DNA of 64,000 nt from Nannobrachium achirus. Its lineage: Eukaryota > Chordata > Actinopteri > Myctophiformes > Myctophidae. Below, piece after piece: positions 51,337-60,419 of the stretch; within the stretch, counting starts at the first letter, position 1; each line of letters begins with the position of its first letter. The notes under the pieces are model-generated. The model saw only the letters and a list, made by a program, of their open reading frames with translations. It made no database searches and was not told where the DNA came from. Location of the stretch: positions 34,009,796 to 34,073,795 of the forward strand of contig OY997642.1 in assembly GCA_963921795.1 (NCBI GenBank). Reading direction: 5' to 3'. Made by a program: the position numbers and the translations under genes.

Positions 51337-51448
51337 TATAAATAACGGTTGAGGTGAGGCCATTTCCTCCTCACTCAGTTTGTTTGGAAGCCGCATGCTG
51401 CTGCTGGATGCTGCTGGATACTCCATTCTGCGCCCATCTACTCAGCGG
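51337..51448 (+). promoter_or_regulatory. TATA box with a candidate first exon and splice donor
   Basis: TATAAATA (51337-51344) is followed about 100 bp later by CTCAGCG|GTGAGT (51448), a good donor. The layout suggests a promoter and a non-coding first exon. There is no reading frame. This is inference only. Confidence 0.3.
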
Positions 51449-51787
51449 TGAGTTGTGGCTTGGTTGGTTAGTTTTGCTAAAGTGTGTTGAAATGTGTCTG
51501 CTAGTTGTTTGGTGATTTAGCAAAAAGGCTAACTTTAACATGGGATTTAACATGGAACACAAGCTCAAACCGATTATTTTATTCGACAAAATGGAGAACA
51601 GTACAAGTATAGTCAATACAATAGTAATTGTAACCCAGGGTTCAGATTGTATATTTTCATTTTATTTTTAAATGGAATGTTTTCTTCATTTCCACATGCA
51701 ATGTTTTGGTCCCGGTCAGGGGCGTCACACCAAATTCTGGGCCCTGGGTACAAGGATTCACAGCGGGCCCCCCATGAATGTTAACTA

Positions 51788-51866
51788 TTGAAAAATAGCA
51801 GATATACAAGCTCACAGCGCGGCACAGAGTGCCGCGCTGCGAGCTTGTAGATCTGCTATTTTTGAA
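51788..51866. repeat. AGATCTACAAG hairpin module, intact, first of pair
   Basis: TTGAAAAATAGCAGATATAC and GTAGATCTGCTATTTTTGAA surround CAGCGCGGCAC-AGA-GTGCCGCGCTG, a near-perfect stem down to the tip. Confidence 0.92.
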
Positions 51867-52081
51867 AAAAATGTGAAAATGTGTGCAAGAAACATATGTT
51901 TCCATGTCAGTGATGCTCAAACCTTTTCATGTGAAGGACCCCCAAAATTATATGTATTTAGCCACGGACCCCCATCTCAAAATATTTAGTTCCAGGGACA
52001 CCCCAGAAGCAAAATTTGAGTTACAAATGTTCGCTTAAAAAAACATATATTCAAAGATTTGCACACATTTTCACGACTTTT

Positions 52082-52156
52082 AAAAAATAGCAGATCTACA
52101 AGCTCGCAGCGCGGCACCGACGCGCTGTGAGCTTGTATATCTGCTATTTTTCAATA
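52082..52156. repeat. AGATCTACAAG hairpin module, intact, second of pair
   Basis: AAAAAATAGCAGATCTACAA and TTGTATATCTGCTATTTTTC surround GCGCGGCACCGACGCGC. Confidence 0.9.
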
Positions 52157-52299
52157 GCTAAAGTTACTAGGGCCCCTCCAACTTGGGCCCTAGTAACTCA
52201 GTCCCACTTTCCTACCCCTTGTGACGCCCCTGGTCCCGGTACCCAAGTCACAATCAGTCACACAGCTTCCCTTTAATTGACAATCATCACCACACCCAG

Positions 52300-52505
52300 T
52301 ATAAAACCGTCAGTCTGCAGTTTGCTCAGTGAGGTGCACATCACTGGAGCTGCTGCAGATCTGTACTGTTCATTATTTCAACAACTATTCCTATTTCTAA
52401 CAGTTTTAATTCATTCATTCAGTTTAATTCATTCACCTCAGCTCACCTCACCTCATTTTTCTCTCCCTCCCCCACCTAGACTGGCTGGAAGATAAATTGG
52501 TAAGT
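52300..52505 (+). promoter_or_regulatory. TATA box and candidate 20-nt exon with splice sites
   Basis: TATAAAA at 52300. A long pyrimidine tract ends in CACCTAG (to 52479), followed by 20 nt (52480-52499) and GTAAGT (52500). The signals are good individually, but there is no frame to support a gene. Confidence 0.25.
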
Positions 52506-52632
52506 GAACATGTGGCTCAGAAATGTTTGTTTCTGGTTTTGGGATTGGAATGTAAAAAGATTCATTTCGGGAATGTAATTATTGCTTGTAGATAAGCTGC
52601 TAAGTTGATTATTGATGTGTTTTGAGTTCAAT

Positions 52633-52702
52633 GGCAAGCTTGTAGATCAGCAGATTTGTCGACTTTATTTTGTTTTAAGCTTGTAGATCGGCTGATTATT
52701 AT
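52633..52702. repeat. Variant AGATC hairpin beside the first ZNF143-like cluster
   Basis: GCTTGTAGATCAGCAGATTT, then GTCGAC and TTTATTTTGTTTTAAGC, then TTGTAGATCGGCTGATTATT. A close relative is at 55168-55225 in the same position next to a second ZNF143-like cluster. Confidence 0.6.
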
Positions 52703-52761
52703 TATTTTTTTTTTAGTTTTTTTGCCTGTGAACTGAATCTAGTTGTTTGGTTTTCAGAAAA

Positions 52762-52794
52762 ACTACATTTCCCAGAATGCAGCAGCTAAGATGG
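52762..52794 (+). promoter_or_regulatory. ZNF143/THAP11-type motif followed by a YY1-type motif, copy 1
   Basis: ACTACATTTCCCAGAATGC (52762-52780) matches the vertebrate ZNF143 promoter motif ACTACAnnTCCCAGnnnGC. AAGATGG (52788-52794) is the core of the YY1 site. This pairing is a mark of vertebrate housekeeping promoters. A splice-donor-like ACCG|GTAAGA follows at 52887. Function here is inferred. Confidence 0.6.
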
Positions 52795-53530
52795 TTGCTT
52801 GTTGGGCGTCGGCCGATTGAATCCATCTGAACAGTTTGCGCAAAACACTGCTGAGTTGAGGAGGCTGTGTGCTTCTCTGTTAACCGGTAAGACTGTTTGC
52901 TTGTGTTTTGTATGGTCTCTTTTACCGTTTTACTGTGTTATTTTGGTTCTATGGTTTACAGTGAGAATGTGTTTTATATTGTCAGGAGTGTTTAGTTGTG
53001 GATGATTGCCTGTGTCCACTATTGTTTGGGGTGTGGCCTCATCTCTTTCTTTAATGTAAGCATTTAACTAAAGAGATGTGAGTATTATTGCGACTGTTAG
53101 GTCGCAGTTACTATCGAAACCTCCACCGGCTGTCACTCTGTCCGTGTGACATCATACTTTTGCCCTATTCATTAAGGGTGTCGGAAAAAATCGATATGAA
53201 TCGATTATCGGTTTCAACACTAGCGATACGGCTGCATCGATGCGCGTTTACCCGGATCGGTCCAAATCGCGGCCGTATCGGTCGATGTATCGGTCCTAAA
53301 GTAATTAATCGGATTAATAGGATTTTAGCATTAAATAATTAATCTGCTGTGAAATTCTGAACTTACTTACTCATCGTTTACTGTTACAAATCATTACTTC
53401 AAAAGTGAGCGCTCTGCTAGCACAGTCAGTGCTGCAGTGAGTGCAACGGAAAGAAAAAAAAGAAAAAGCTGCCTGCTGCTCTGTCCTCCAAATAGAGCTG
53501 TGTTTCTACGTACTGCAGTCACTGTCCTGC

Positions 53531-53604
53531 GGAAAGCCGCAGATCTACAAGCCCACAGGGTGTTGCATGTGGATGGGTTGTAAACTTATAGATCTGCTAC
53601 TTCC
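53531..53604. repeat. AGATCTACAAG hairpin module, diverged
   Basis: GGAAAGCCGCAGATCTACAA and TTATAGATCTGCTACTTCC form the arms, with a GTGTTGCATGTGGATGGG loop. The arm bases GGAA and TTCC are unlike other families. Confidence 0.65.
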
Positions 53605-53875
53605 GATGCAGCGTGTATGACGCTTGCATGTGCGACACACAGCGACTTGTAAACAAACCAACAACGTGTTAGTTGAGTTCCATCACTATGGATTCATTAT
53701 TCCAGTGGAGAAACGCAAGTTTGGATTTTATAAGAATGCGACAGTAATGGATTGGATTATAACACTTTTCCCAGTAGAACCCGGTTCTACTAGAACCATC
53801 AGAAGTCCCCGCGCTTGTCGACAGCAAAGGTAATAATCACAGCATCAGCTTTTATGGCAAAGGGCTACTATAGAG

Positions 53876-54158
53876 TATTGGTTTTCAAAGTGGGGTCCGG
53901 GGACCCCCAAGGGTCCTTGAGGGAGTTCTAGGGGGTCCTCGGCGAAATGATAGGAACCAAATGGACCCTTGGGTATGTGTAACTCAGGGGAGTGTACAAA
54001 TGGAACCAAATGGACCCTAATGAACCCTTGGGTATGTGTAACTCAGGGGAGTGTACAAATGGAACCAAATGGACCCTAATGAACCCTTGGGTAAACTTAA
54101 GACAGCCTGATCCATGTCAAACTGGAGGTCCTTGACATTGATTTTTTTAGAACTACTG
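53876..54158 (-). mobile_element. hAT-like MITE, CAGTGGTTCTCAAAC type, with an internal 59-bp tandem repeat
   Basis: The right end on the minus strand reads CAGTAGTTCTAAAAAAATC. The left end TATTGGTTTTCAAAGTGGG corresponds to the other terminus. Flanks CTATAGAG and CAGTAGAG match at 6 of 8 bases. The text from GGGTATGTGTAACTCAGGGG to ACCCTAATGAACCC is present twice. Confidence 0.7.
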
Positions 54159-54769
54159 CAGTAGAGCCATAAGATAACAAGTAGACATGATGTGTGCCAG
54201 ACTTCAAATGTTGCACTTATAGCCTACTTTATACTGCTGTTGTTACTGTTGTAAAGTGGATCTCTTTGAAATGATCTTATTGACTGAATAACAGCAGGCT
54301 CTTTTACTAGTTTTATTTGGTGATCTGATCTGTGGCATTGCTGAGGATTGATCTGATCTGTGGCATTGGTGAGGATGTATTTTAGTTTTTCAGTGTTATT
54401 ATAGCAGCTTTGCAAAGTACAATTATTGCACTGTACTGAAGCCTGAAGGGCCAGGCCTTTTGTGTGTTTGTTTTATATTTCTCCACCTGACCAACTGTAA
54501 CTGCTAAAGTGAAGTTCTTAGAAATGGGTGTGTGAGACAGATTTTCAAACCATGTCAGTAGGCTTTGTAGTTTACATTAATTATTTTTTGTATCTACATG
54601 TCTGTGTCTATTTTATGATTTGTCATCCATCTTTCTTTACAATTTTCTGTTATTCCATGGTTTTTTATGAGATATCCATTATTTGAAGGTCAGCAATGCT
54701 ACGTTATAGATTATAGCTTCTTAATTGAATGGAAAATTTATGTTTCATTAAACGTATGTATCAGATCAC

Positions 54770-54955
54770 ACCGTATCGCATCGAATCGTATCGAATCGTA
54801 TCGAATCCAATCGAATCGCATAAAATCCTCGAAATCGTATCGAAATCGTATCGAAATTGCACCGTATCGAATCGTATCGAATCGTTCTGTATGTAAGCCG
54901 TATCGTTTCCGAATCGAATCGTTAGCCCATGTATCGGATACGTATCGAATCGCCT
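54770..54955. repeat. Degenerate TATCGAATCG repeat
   Basis: About fifteen imperfect units of TATCGAATCG or TATCGAAATCG at the right end of the hAT. The left end has a shorter mirror patch at 53187-53300. Confidence 0.85.
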
Positions 54956-55167
54956 TGTAGGGGATGGATACACACCCCTACTATTCATATCTCCGCTACC
55001 ATTGCCCTTATCCATGCCAAACTTTGCACACACTCCTTGGCTGCCTGATTTCTCATATGGCCCTCCAGTGCCACCATGAGGCCGATTCTTGCAAAACATT
55101 TTTCAACACTGCTCCTACAGATTTTGGCCTAAAATCACGCAAATTGGATGGCAAATCACAACCTCCA

Positions 55168-55225
55168 AATCAGCAGATCTGTTGACTTTATTTTGTTTTA
55201 ACCTTGTAAATCGGCTGATAAGTTG
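55168..55225. repeat. Variant AGATC hairpin beside the second ZNF143-like cluster
   Basis: AATCAGCAGATCTGTTGAC, TTTATTTTGTTTTAACC, then TTGTAAATCGGCTGATAAG. Paralogous with 52633-52702. Confidence 0.6.
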
Positions 55226-55306
55226 ATTTTTCTTTTTTTTTATCCAGGCCCTGTTTTTTGCATGTGAACTGAATCTAACTGATGGCGTTGTTTGGTTTTC
55301 AGAAAA

Positions 55307-55343
55307 ACTACATTTCCCAGAATGCAGCAGCTAAGATGGCTGC
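55307..55343 (+). promoter_or_regulatory. ZNF143/THAP11-type motif followed by a YY1-type motif, copy 2
   Basis: ACTACATTTCCCAGAATGC (55307-55325) and AAGATGGCTGC (55333-55343), with the same spacing as copy 1. The homology between the two copies covers at least the hairpin, the GTGAACTGAATCTA phrase and this cluster. A donor-like GAGCA|GTAAGC follows at 55484. Confidence 0.65.
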
Positions 55344-55575
55344 TTGTTGCAATCAGTTTGATTTGTCAGCACCTGGCCGCAACACAGCTTCTCCGAGTCG
55401 GGCAATCCAAATGTTTTTGCTCTTAACCACCGAGCTCTGCTTCACTGTGTAGCTGGCTCTCGAAGGGACTCTTCCATCGAGCAGTAAGCAAAACTCCACT
55501 ATGTTCTCCTCTGTCGCACATTTGCTCTGTATTTTGCCACATTGCTAATGGTGGTTCTATCTGTTCCCATTGTAG

Positions 55576-55785
55576 GCAAATTAGGAGCTGCATCTGAATC
55601 TTGGAAGAGAAATGGCATGTGTTAATGGAAGCAACGGCATACTGTGAAACATGTGTTTCGAATGTAACCCCTGTTAAGTTCTGGAAAGAAGCATATTTTG
55701 AGTTAAAAGCCCCGGTTTTGGGAAGAACTTTATTTCATGTTTTAGGGGAACGCCCCATTGAATAAAACAACGCTTATTGCGTTTT
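55576..55785 (+). other. Candidate terminal non-coding exon with polyadenylation signal
   Basis: TCTGTTCCCATTGTAG (to 55575) is a good splice acceptor. AATAAA stands at 55761-55766 with a T-rich stretch after it. Together with the donor at 55484 this would form a two-exon transcript of about 380 nt without a long frame. Transcription is inferred. Confidence 0.3.
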
Positions 55786-56099
55786 CACCTTGAGAACTGT
55801 TTCCGCGTGCTGGTTTGGGTTCAGACTTCACAATACTTAATGTTTAAAAACTTTATTTGAAGACGTTTACTACTTGAATTATTTGAAAACATTGTGATTT
55901 AAAAGACATGCCTGAAAATGGCTAGGTTGTTAACCCTCTGTTTTGAAGGTTTACAACCTGATCACCAACTCTTCAACAACAAAGACAACTAATGAAAAAG
56001 TTGGAAAATAAAGATAGAGTTAAAACCTTGAGGAGTTCTTTGGAACTATTTTATGTCTGTTGCATATAGTCTTTTGCATACATGTTGTGTAGAGGTCAA
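55786..56099. other. Non-coding sequence, nothing recognised
   Basis: An AATAAA-like motif is at about 56008. Nothing else seen. Confidence 0.4.
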
Positions 56100-56640
56100 T
56101 TTGTGCTTTTACCAATAACTATGCCGATTAGTGTAAAATCGGCAGAGTCTCTGTCATTTATAGCGCCACCAGAAGGCCGAAAACACTCTTCGATATTACT
56201 CCTTCAGATTTTATCCGATAATCACAGAAATGGGTACACAGTATCTCTACAGTGATGTAATCATGACGGATTTGTCCGATATCATATTCTATCTAATTGG
56301 CTAACATTGAATTCCAAGGTTTGCAGGATTGCTCCTTATTGAACAAAATGTCTCAAACGCAGCCTGCTATTTGTGTGAGATTTTGCACACACATTCCCAC
56401 TAGGCCAAGGAACAGATGCCACCCTTCTCACATTGGCCTGTTATAACGCCACCAGCGGGTCAATTTTTGCAAAACAAATTTTTGGAACAAAATGCTTCAA
56501 ATCCCGCATGCAGCGTCCGATTGCCGTGAAAGGCCCAAGAACACGTGGTACCCTTTTCACTTTGGCCTATTATAGTCGCCACTAGGCCAAAAAAAAAAAA
56601 AAAAAAAAAAAAACACCTGACCTGCCGGAGACCTGTTCGG
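56100..56640 (+). mobile_element. Helitron-like repeat fragment, GCGACC family
   Basis: Contains TATAGCGCCACCAGAAGGCC, GGGTACACAGTATCTCTACA and CACCAGCGGGTCAATTTTTG, text shared with copies A-C. No ends found. A poly-A run lies at 56589-56613. Confidence 0.55.
56589..56613. repeat. Poly-A run
   Basis: Uninterrupted A run inside the repeat. Confidence 0.9.
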
Positions 56641-57573
56641 AAGAACACTGCTTCCAGTTTTTCTTTGATTTGTTCTTTTTTCCCTTGATGCCTTTTTGCT
56701 TTCCTGCTTTTTATGCCTTGGCCACTTTATCGCTGATTGCAGCTATATTGTTTTTTATATTTGTGCTGTATCTGGCTTGCAGTTTCTCCCACAGTTTTTA
56801 CAATGTGTTTTTGTAACATGTCCCATCTGTTTTAAATGTTTGCTGTGCTGTTTTCTTTTTAGCATCCCATCATGAAGCACTTTAAGATGTAAACTCTACA
56901 GTACATGGTTATATAGCCTAGGGTTCAGTCAGTATCATTCATATAACACATGGTTTAAGTAACATGACAAAGTATTTTGCTTTGTATTAAAATCAAATTA
57001 TACATGTTATTTCATAGATCTGCTGTTTCAAGTTGTCATTATTACGGTATTGTTTAAAATAAATCTATCTCTATACAAGACTGATATGAAATTACATTTG
57101 TGTGAGGCTATATGTCAAAATGTTTTTTTAAACAATTGTCATTCAGTTGTAACTAAGTATAAAACAGGAGCTCGAATCTTTAGCCTTCACCCCTAACCTG
57201 GTGTGCATTGCTGCTGCCTCATTCTGTCTGCATAAGTTCTCTTTTTCAGCCTCTCTCTTACCAGGACCAGCGGAGGAACCCCATTTACATTTTATATTAA
57301 ACAGTTAATTAAACGTAACCTAACAGCGCTTGAACTGCCGATCTGGCTGCTGAATTCATTTAACAGTTAATATACCTATACCAGAATTGTTACATTATTG
57401 GCTATGGTTACAATAAGTACATTATGGTTGGCTTTACTTCTTTGAGTAAATAAAGATCATAAAGTACTGCCTCATATCTCCCGTGTCTCAGGCGTGGAAG
57501 AAGATACGATCGATGAGGAGACATCTCCAGTCTTTTCCCAGCAGTCACAAGAGAGAACGACAAGGCAACAGAG
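56641..57573. other. Non-coding sequence, nothing recognised
   Basis: No gene seen. CATAGATCTGCTGTTTCAAG at 57015 is a possible single arm of the hairpin module. Confidence 0.4.
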
Positions 57574-57660
57574 CAGGGGCGTCACAAAGGGGGGAAAAGT
57601 GGGACTGAGTTACTAGGGCCCAAGGTGGAGGGGCCTTAATTATTTTATACTTTAGCTACT

Positions 57661-57730
57661 GAAAAATAATAGCAGATATACAAGCTCACAGCACGGCACT
57701 CGTGAGCTTGTAGATCTGCTATTTTTCAAA
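57661..57730. repeat. AGATCTACAAG hairpin module, first of pair
   Basis: AATAGCAGATATACAAGCTC and GAGCTTGTAGATCTGCTATT with a short GGCACTC tip. Confidence 0.88.
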
Positions 57731-57961
57731 AGTCGTGAAAATGTGTGAAAATCTTTGAATATTTGTAACTCAAATTTTGCTTCTGGGGGGTCCCTGGAAC
57801 TAAATATTTTGAGATGGGGGTCCGTGGCCAAATATATATCATGTTGGGGGTCCTTCACATGAAAAAACCACTGACATAGATAGATAGGTTTTTCAAAAAA
57901 CCTTAGAAGGATTTGAAATATTCAAGACGTTCAATGCTTGCACAAATCTTCACGATTAAAA

Positions 57962-58029
57962 AAAGAATAGCAGATCTACAAGGCACTTGGTGCTGCGCTG
58001 TGAGCTTGTATATCTGCTATTTTTCAATA
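57962..58029. repeat. AGATCTACAAG hairpin module, second of pair
   Basis: AATAGCAGATCTACAAGGCA and TTGTATATCTGCTATTTTTC. The loop is partly deleted. Confidence 0.82.
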
Positions 58030-58259
58030 GTTAAAGCACGAAAATGTGAGTGAATCCTTGTACACAGGGCCCAGACTTTGGTGCGTCACCCCTGCTGGCT
58101 GCTATCGATGCAGAGATCCGGGACCCAGTCCCAGACAGTGCCCTTGACCCCTCGGCACAGTGAGGGAACTGCCACCCAATCGTTCTTTCTCTCTCACAGA
58201 TCACCAATTCAGACAGTTATTAGGCTATGCCAGTTAGGCTATGGTAAATCTCTCCTTAA

Positions 58260-58598
58260 AGGCCCTTTTCCACCGGCAGCGATAACGATGACGATAGCCA
58301 TAAAATATCACAGCGATAATTATGCCTTCACATTGATGTCCGATAAAGTTATCGGACATCAATGTGAAGAGACGCCAATTAACAGCCGCTCGCGCAGAGC
58401 GCATCGCGAGCTGTTTGTCAGAGACCCAGTTCCATATCACTGTGATCTTAACCACATCGTTGTTGATCCTAACGATGTAGTTGTCGGCTATCGTTGTCTT
58501 TATCGGTGTTGGGTGGATGCTGCCGATCCACTTCAATTGAAAACCCACTTTTTTAAATCGTTATCGTCATCGTTATCGCTGCCGGTGGAAAAGAGCCT
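58260..58598. mobile_element. Palindromic MITE with TAA duplication (PIF/Harbinger-like)
   Basis: Ends AGGCCCTTTTCCACCGGCAG and, reversed, AGGCTCTTTTCCACCGGCAG are flanked by TAA on both sides (58257-58259 and 58599-58601). The inverted repeats continue through GATAACGATGACGAT. The interior contains a perfect 20-bp palindrome (58327-58346 with 58349-58368, core GTCCGATAA). It interrupts a LINE end. The long open frame over it is an artefact of the element. Confidence 0.82.
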
Positions 58599-58815
58599 TA
58601 AGACTCATTTATTTTCTCTAGCTTTTAATGTTGTTTGAGTCAATGCCTTTTCTATCTTGTTTCATGTCTTTTCATTTTGCATGTCCCATGTGTCTACACT
58701 ACAGTATGTTGTTGCAAAGGCCTGTTCTGTTGATGCCTTCTATGTACAGTACTTTGGTCAATTTCGATTGTTGTAAATGTGCTATAAAAATAAAGCTTGA
58801 TTTGATTTGATTTGA
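58599..58815 (+). pseudogene. L2-type LINE, extreme 3' end
   Basis: KTHLFSLAF is encoded just after the MITE (58601-58630), the typical last residues of L2-like polymerases. It is followed by a short 3' UTR ending AAATAAAGCTTGATTTGATT and TGATTTGA, the tandem tail of such LINEs. Confidence 0.75.
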
Positions 58816-58819
58816 AGCT

Positions 58820-59465
58820 GAAGGCCTGTACTTTGACAGTGACCTGAATGGTGTTTTTCTCCCTTGTCTGACCAGGTCCCCTTCCTCAGTCTGGCCACCA
58901 CTGATGATGCAGATTCTAATTGTAACTGGGGAACGGGCCCAGATGAGAGGAAACGGATTCCTCTGGATATCTGTGGCCAGTAATAATAAGCTGCATCGTG
59001 AGTTCTGGCTGGCTGACATCCAGACGCCTGCATGATCGGCTTGGACCTACTTGACCATTGGGGGGCCATTATGGAAGTCCCTGGAGCCCGTCTCTATCTG
59101 GACTCACACACCATAGCCCCTCAGTGTTGCCATAGCGGGGGAGCTAACCGTTCTTAGCATTTAAGCCTCGGGCACAGCCTGTGCTCCCATCAATGTCAGC
59201 AGAGGGAGAGGGCACCACTAAAATTCAGCCCAGCCATCTTCCTAAAGCTCTATGCCAGTCAGTGAGGGGGCCACACCACCAGCCCAGCCAGCCATCCAGA
59301 GTGCCATACAGGTCAATGGGGGGTCCTCCATACAGCTGGGTTCAACTTCACCAAATACCATCCAGCGCCTGGAAGAATGGAACACGGTGGCACTGATGGT
59401 AGAGGCACGGGAGAGTATTTTTTGCAGGTCTTTCAGTCGGAGTGTATCAAAAAAGCAACTTGGTT
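58820..59465 (+). pseudogene. LTR-retroelement pol remnant, protease region
   Basis: 58997-59023 reads REFWLADIQ. In a shifted frame from 59026 it reads IGLDLLDHWGAIMEV and then GARLYLDS, before a stop at about 59155. This matches the C-terminal part of aspartic proteases of gypsy-type elements. A one-base shift separates the two parts. Downstream to 59465 the sequence is proline- and glutamine-rich in several frames but shows no polymerase motif. It is an old, broken fragment. Confidence 0.6.
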
Positions 59466-59687
59466 AAGCACTGTTGGTCTGACCAGTTTAACATTCTGGT
59501 TAACATTCACCAGTGTCAGCATTTCACCAGGTTAGCATTCACCAGCGTTAGTTTTACTGACGTTAGGGTTAAGTTAGGTTTAGTTGTATCTCTGTCCCCC
59601 CGACTTTCGGCACCTCCGCACTCCAATCACTAGATTGGAGAAGAAGACCTGTAGAAGACCTGTGCTCTTCCGAGCACAGGTCTCCAC

Positions 59688-60130
59688 CAGGCCACACAAA
59701 TCAGCCTGTTATAGCGCCACCATGAGGCTGATTTAAAAAATGTGGGGCAGAGGTTCTGAATTAGCATCCAGGGAGTGTGTGTGCTCAGTTTGGCAGCGAT
59801 CGGGCCAACGGCGCCGGAGATTAGCTGGTAACAACCAGGCCACACAAATCGGCCTGTTATAGCGCCACCATGAGGCTGATTTAAAAAATGTGGGGCAGAG
59901 GTTCTAGATTGGCATCCAGGGAGTGTGTGTGCTCAGTTTGGCAGCGATCGGGCCAACGGTGACTGAGATTAGCTGCTCACAAACTGCGAGGACGCACGGA
60001 CGCACGCACGCACGGACGGACGGACGCACGCACGGACGGACGGACGGACGGACGGACGGACGGAGGGGAAAACATACTCTCCCTCAGCCTTCGGCTGGTG
60101 GAGACAACAAGCTTCCGCTGCCTTAACCCA
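59688..60130 (+). mobile_element. Helitron-like repeat fragment with a 148-bp tandem duplication
   Basis: CCAGGCCACACAAATC starts copies at 59687 and 59835 (148 bp apart). Each carries TTATAGCGCCACCATGAGGC and GGCAGCGATCGGGCCAACGG. It ends near the small hairpin CAGCCTTCGGCTG (60085) after a tetranucleotide array. Same family as copies A-C. Confidence 0.6.
59985..60065. repeat. (ACGG/ACGC)n repeat
   Basis: About twenty four-base units, mixed GGAC and GCAC. Confidence 0.93.
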
Positions 60131-60411
60131 GTTGCCTTTTTGATACACTTGGACTAAAAGACCTTCAAAAACACTCTCCCGTAGAGGCACTCCAGGCCAA
60201 TAACGTTTCTGGCAACAACAGGGCTCCCCTAAAACCATCGACAGATAGAGGCTGTGCCTGTGGAGAGAGCAGGACAGTGATTTTAGGGTCCAGGATTGAA
60301 CTGTAGGTCTGTGGTGTCTGCCCTGGGTAAGGAGTACCGCAGCTGGCAGGCACCAGAGGAGGGAAGCTAAGCTAACAACTTGTGCTGGCCCTACACCTCG
60401 GTGCTCAAGTA
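60131..60411. other. Non-coding sequence, nothing recognised
   Basis: Short frames without recognisable domains. It may belong to the broken retroelement upstream. Confidence 0.35.
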
Positions 60412-60419
60412 CTCCAGTT

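Larger units (their letters stand above)
51717..52232 (+). mobile_element. hAT-like element, CAGGGGCGTCAC family, best-preserved copy with two hairpins
   Basis: Ends CAGGGGCGTCAC and GTGACGCCCCTG, with an exact GTCCCGGT duplication (51709-51716 and 52233-52240). Two hairpin modules stand in mirror order: the outer arms (51788 and the right end at 52156) carry GATATAC, the inner arms GATCTAC. The whole element therefore folds as one long imperfect palindrome with two side hairpins. It encodes nothing and must use a transposase in trans. Confidence 0.93.
53173..54980. mobile_element. hAT-like element with TCGAT/TCGTA-rich ends, inserted in Helitron-like copy C
   Basis: Exact CTATTCAT duplication (53165-53172 and 54981-54988). 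Ends read TAAGGGTGTCGG and CACACCCCTA and are rich in ATCGAT and ATCGTATCGA. The interior holds a diverged hairpin module and another small hAT. A frame near 53690-53750 reads KRKFGFYKNATVMDW, faintly like the BED-finger start of hAT transposases, but this is weak. Confidence 0.82.
53088..55165 (+). mobile_element. Helitron-like element, GCGACC family, copy C, split by a hAT
   Basis: Begins at the hairpin GCGACTGTTAGGTCGC, continues AAACCTCCACCGGCTGTC, and is interrupted after CTATTCAT at 53172. It resumes with ATCTCCGCTACCATTGCCC at 54989 and runs through CACCATGAGGCCGATTCTTG to about 55165. The family 3' terminus is not seen. Confidence 0.65.
57574..58094 (-). mobile_element. hAT-like element, CAGGGGCGTCAC family, inverted copy with two hairpins
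   Basis: Ends CAGGGGCGTCAC and GCGTCACCCCTG. The body is the reverse of the copy at 51717, with GGGGTCCCTGGAACTAAAT and GGGGGTCCTTCACATGAAAA. Both hairpin modules are present in mirror order. Flanks CAACAGAG and CTGGCTGC do not match, so no target duplication is visible. Confidence 0.85.

Noticed and set aside
57566-58102. 8-bp target duplication for the hAT at 57574
   Set aside because: CAACAGAG and CTGGCTGC do not match, although the element ends are clear.
58078-58638. Longest open frame in the window (186 codons, plus strand)
   Set aside because: It crosses the palindromic TAA-flanked MITE and ends in LINE text, with an equally open antisense frame. The openness comes from the inverted repeat, not from a gene.
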